From Paenibacillus dendrobii (GTDB lineage: Bacteria; Bacillota; Bacilli; Paenibacillales; Paenibacillaceae), in NCBI RefSeq assembly GCF_009807035.1, contig NZ_WUBI01000006.1:1-64000 (forward strand): a DNA stretch of 64,000 nucleotides, in the 5' to 3' direction. Below are positions 61,269-64,000 of the stretch, in pieces. Every line of letters begins with the position of its first letter. The stretch's first letter is position 1. Below the pieces are notes generated by a model, which saw only the letters and a list, made by a program, of their open reading frames with translations, searched no databases and was not told the DNA's origin. Position numbers and translations under genes: made by a program.

Positions 61269-64000
61269 ATGGTTATGGGTAAGAGAAAAATCTTTAGCTT
61301 CATGATTGCATGTTGTGTGTTATGTACTTCCGTGTTTGTTCCTACTGTTCGTGTTCAAGCAGCGGAAGGCAAGGGGGATTCTCTGAAAAGAATACAAGCT
61401 GAGTTCTTTGTTTCACCAAATGGAAATGATAAAAACGATGGTTCATATGGTAAGCCATTTGCAACTGTGCAAGCTGCAAGGGATGCAGTTCGAGCGATTA
61501 ACATGAATATGACAGGTGATATTTACGTTTTTATTGCAGAAGGCAAATATTATCTGGATAAAACCATTACTTTCGATGAAAGCGACTCTGGTACGAATGG
61601 CTATCATATCATCTATCGAAATTTAGATGACCCGGCGAGTGCTGAAATGATCGGCGGTAAGGTTGTTAACACACAATGGAAATTAGTTGAAAGAACCGGC
61701 GCAGACGCTGATTTGCCAGCTGCTGCAGAGGGGAAAGTTTACAAAACTCATGTTGATACGGATGTTATTTTTGATACGCTTTATGTTAATGATAGACGCG
61801 CTACATTAGCACGCACCCAAAATTTAACGAAGTATAAAGATTTCCCATCTGCCTTAACGCCTTATATGAGAAGTGCAGGCGGCGGAATTAGCGACTTGTT
61901 CTATAAAGCGGGTGATCTTGGTCAAGAGTCCATTCAAGGTATCGTAAACGCCCAAGCACGTGGAGACTTAGATGCCTCGGTTTATATGTGGGATGGCGGA
62001 TACTGGGATTGGATGACGGATACGATACCGGTTTCTTCTATTGACACGGCAAGTCGCAAGCTTGGATTCAAAACGGTTTCAGGAAAACCGGAAATGTATA
62101 GACCTAAATATAAAACAGGTACGGATGCAAGATACTTTGTACAAGGAAATCTAGGCTTTCTGGATGTTCCAGGTGAATATTATTTCAATAAAACGACGGG
62201 TGATTTGTACTATTATCCAGAAGGAAATATTAATAATAATGAATTTATCATTCCTACCGTCAAAGAAGTGATTCGCGTAGAAGGTGCTGATCGAGATCAT
62301 ATGGTTTCAAATATTGAATTCAGTGGCTTAGAACTAAAGGATACCAATACAACAGATTGGTATGCATATGGTTGGAACTGGGGAGATGCAGGAGCTGGTT
62401 TAGGCTTTTATCCTCCGGAAGCCAAAGGAAGTACACAACCATCCTATGCCGAACAAACGGAAAGAATAGAGTTCCAATATGGCGTGATTACACTTACAAA
62501 TACTAAAAATATAACGATTTCAAAAACGCATATCAAAAATTCAGGAATGTTTGGTATCGAACTGTATCTAGCTAATGATAATGCAACCATAAAGGATAAT
62601 CTTATTGAATATACAGGCCATGGGGGTATCAACGTTGATGGCGGTTATCCTGGCGTGGCCGGTGATAAAAACGGAGATGGTTATAGCAGAAATAATACAA
62701 TTACCAATACCATTGTTCATGATATTGGTGAACTGATTGGCCAGGCCTCAGGTATTACCATCCAACAGTCAAGCTATAATACGGTTTCTCATGTAGAGGT
62801 CTATAATTCACCAAGAAGAGGACTTTTTCTGACTGCCGGATATAGCCGCAATCCGAATGGAGCTTTCCCGAATGGGGATAAAAATTTCAATATGATGACG
62901 GATATGTACACGCACCATAATAAAATTGAATATGCGTATTTGCATGATAATCAACAAGATGGCGGGGATGATGGGGCTTTCTTTGCATGTTATTTGTATA
63001 AGGGCAAAGATTACAAACCTAACTACTTAAACCAAGTTATTATTGATAACACAGGGGCAAATCCTACCATGACTGATTTGGGGCCAAATGATATGAATTT
63101 GGATATGGGAGCCTCAGGCTTAGAGTTGAGTAATGTAAAAGCAACAAATCCTATGAATTTTAATATTGAAGTGAATACGATTCTTCAATATGGCGATGTC
63201 ATCAAGTTTGATAATACGAATGTTAACTATGGAAAACTGGCAAATCATATCAAGGAATTTGACGACTCCAAGATGGAGTATGACAAGATTGGAGTCACGT
63301 CAGACTATCCTAAACAATACGTGACAGACAGAGATCTGATAACAGAACCAGCAGATATTTACTTCAAGGAGAATTTTGAAAATGGGTTAGATGATACTGT
63401 ATGGTCATATCTTAACGGCCAGCCGAAAATTTCAACGGAATTTATGTCTGAAAGACCTATTAACGGCAAACAAAGTTTGGAGCTGTTAGATAACACTCAA
63501 GTATACAAGAATTTCCCTGAGATGCTGAACAAAGCCGTTACGGTGAAGATGTTTGACAGACAGAATAATAATTTGGCAGCGTACGATTCCGGACAACAAA
63601 ATTCGGCTCGAGTTACGTCTATTGCACGAGTGGATGATGGGGAGAACATTATTGGTATGGGCTTGGATAATACGAATGCAAGCCATGATATTATCCGAAT
63701 TGGAAATCAAAAGGAAACGACGAACATCCCTAGAACATTTGGTTGGCATGAGTTGAAGTTTGACTATACCTCAGGAACGGATGTTGGGCTGTATATTGAT
63801 AATCAACTCGTAAAAACATTACCTGCAGCTGGCTTTAAGTATATCTCGTTGGGTTCTGAGGATGGCAAAGGACAAGCCTTCTATGATGAGCTGTATGTAT
63901 TTGGCGGAAAAGAAGCAACGCTGCCGATTCCTCCATCAAATATTCCAGCACCTCCAGCATATGACGGATCAGAGGTTAATAAGCATCAGCTTATGCTAGA
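61269..64000 (+). CDS. Secreted right-handed beta-helix protein, 3' end beyond the window
   Basis: At least 910 residues, open to the end of the window. A signal peptide (KRKIFSFMIACCVLCTSVFV, then VQAAEG) is followed by FFVSPNGNDKNDGSYGKPFA and TVQAARDAVRAIN, the usual start of parallel beta-helix carbohydrate enzymes. Beta-helix coils run from about 310 to 640, with ITISKTHIKNSGMFGIELYL and the Asp-rich DNQQDGGDDGAFF. A lectin-like module (FKENFENGLDDTVWSYLNGQ to DELYVFGG) follows. It is probably a polysaccharide lyase or glycoside hydrolase. AGAGGTAGG precedes ATG 61269; ATG 61275 is also possible. Confidence 0.8.
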   Translation, partial: MVMGKRKIFSFMIACCVLCTSVFVPTVRVQAAEGKGDSLKRIQAEFFVSPNGNDKNDGSYGKPFATVQAARDAVRAINMNMTGDIYVFIAEGKYYLDKTITFDESDSGTNGYHIIYRNLDDPASAEMIGGKVVNTQWKLVERTGADADLPAAAEGKVYKTHVDTDVIFDTLYVNDRRATLARTQNLTKYKDFPSALTPYMRSAGGGISDLFYKAGDLGQESIQGIVNAQARGDLDASVYMWDGGYWDWMTDTIPVSSIDTASRKLGFKTVSGKPEMYRPKYKTGTDARYFVQGNLGFLDVPGEYYFNKTTGDLYYYPEGNINNNEFIIPTVKEVIRVEGADRDHMVSNIEFSGLELKDTNTTDWYAYGWNWGDAGAGLGFYPPEAKGSTQPSYAEQTERIEFQYGVITLTNTKNITISKTHIKNSGMFGIELYLANDNATIKDNLIEYTGHGGINVDGGYPGVAGDKNGDGYSRNNTITNTIVHDIGELIGQASGITIQQSSYNTVSHVEVYNSPRRGLFLTAGYSRNPNGAFPNGDKNFNMMTDMYTHHNKIEYAYLHDNQQDGGDDGAFFACYLYKGKDYKPNYLNQVIIDNTGANPTMTDLGPNDMNLDMGASGLELSNVKATNPMNFNIEVNTILQYGDVIKFDNTNVNYGKLANHIKEFDDSKMEYDKIGVTSDYPKQYVTDRDLITEPADIYFKENFENGLDDTVWSYLNGQPKISTEFMSERPINGKQSLELLDNTQVYKNFPEMLNKAVTVKMFDRQNNNLAAYDSGQQNSARVTSIARVDDGENIIGMGLDNTNASHDIIRIGNQKETTNIPRTFGWHELKFDYTSGTDVGLYIDNQLVKTLPAAGFKYISLGSEDGKGQAFYDELYVFGGKEATLPIPPSNIPAPPAYDGSEVNKHQLML

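Noticed and set aside
1..64000. CRISPR arrays, prophage genes, transposases, tRNA genes
   Set aside because: Looked for regularly spaced repeats, integrase or transposase motifs and tRNA cloverleaf sequences; none seen.

Overview
The window comes from a low-to-mid GC Firmicute, most probably Paenibacillus or a close relative. The evidence is the purEKBCSQLFMNHD gene order with a PurR/guanine-riboswitch leader, AGGAGG-type ribosome binding sites on nearly every gene, Rho-independent terminators, CcpA-type cre sites, SLH-domain surface proteins and an Lpl-type (CUT1) sugar importer controlled by a large membrane AraC regulator. The genus is inferred from protein style and gene order; no search was possible.

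Layout. 1-140: the end of an rRNA operon (5S), followed by a spacer with DnaA-box-like sequences. 0.7-7.3 kb: acyl-ACP thioesterase, a chemoreceptor, DNA topoisomerase III, a DUF1294 membrane protein and a universal stress protein. 7.3-22 kb: the complete 12-gene IMP biosynthesis operon. Its leader has two inverted PurBoxes, a promoter, a guanine aptamer and a terminator with a readable antiterminator alternative. 22-25.4 kb: a quinone/electrophile-resistance pair (mhqO/mhqD-like) behind a MarR-type palindrome, then ilvA. 25.4-32.3 kb (minus strand): an uncharacterised catabolic operon of FAD oxidoreductase, carboxylate-type transporter, hydantoinase/oxoprolinase-like ATPase, a small HExxH zincin-like protein and an RpiR/SIS regulator, with a cre site and palindromes at its head. 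32.4-35.4 kb: a PepSY lipoprotein, a secreted protein of unknown function, a DUF1129 membrane protein and a tiny membrane protein. 35.6-49.5 kb: alpha/beta hydrolase, extradiol dioxygenase, two tandem DoxX paralogues with quite different control regions, a DUF3048 lipoprotein, a DUF47-PiT phosphate importer pair, CorA, a YqfQ-like basic protein, a TrpR-like regulator, a double CbiX protein, diacylglycerol kinase and an RlmCD-type RNA methyltransferase.

49.6-64 kb is a carbohydrate-utilisation region. A five-gene minus-strand operon encodes two permeases, a solute-binding lipoprotein, a 740-residue protein that looks like an unclassified alpha/alpha-barrel glycoside hydrolase, and a Gfo/Idh/MocA oxidoreductase. 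It is divergent from a 789-residue sensor-AraC regulator. Beyond it lie an SLH-anchored surface protein behind a cre site and a parallel beta-helix secreted protein that runs off the window. These last two genes look more AT-rich than the rest.

The most interesting unexplained items are: (i) two copies of a 77-80 bp element with matching terminal inverted repeats and an internal hairpin kept despite sequence change; (ii) the zincin-like protein inside the hydantoinase-type operon; (iii) a Fnr-type palindrome at exactly -41.5 plus a Rex-type palindrome over the promoter of one DoxX copy; (iv) the unclassified hydrolase of the lpl-type operon.
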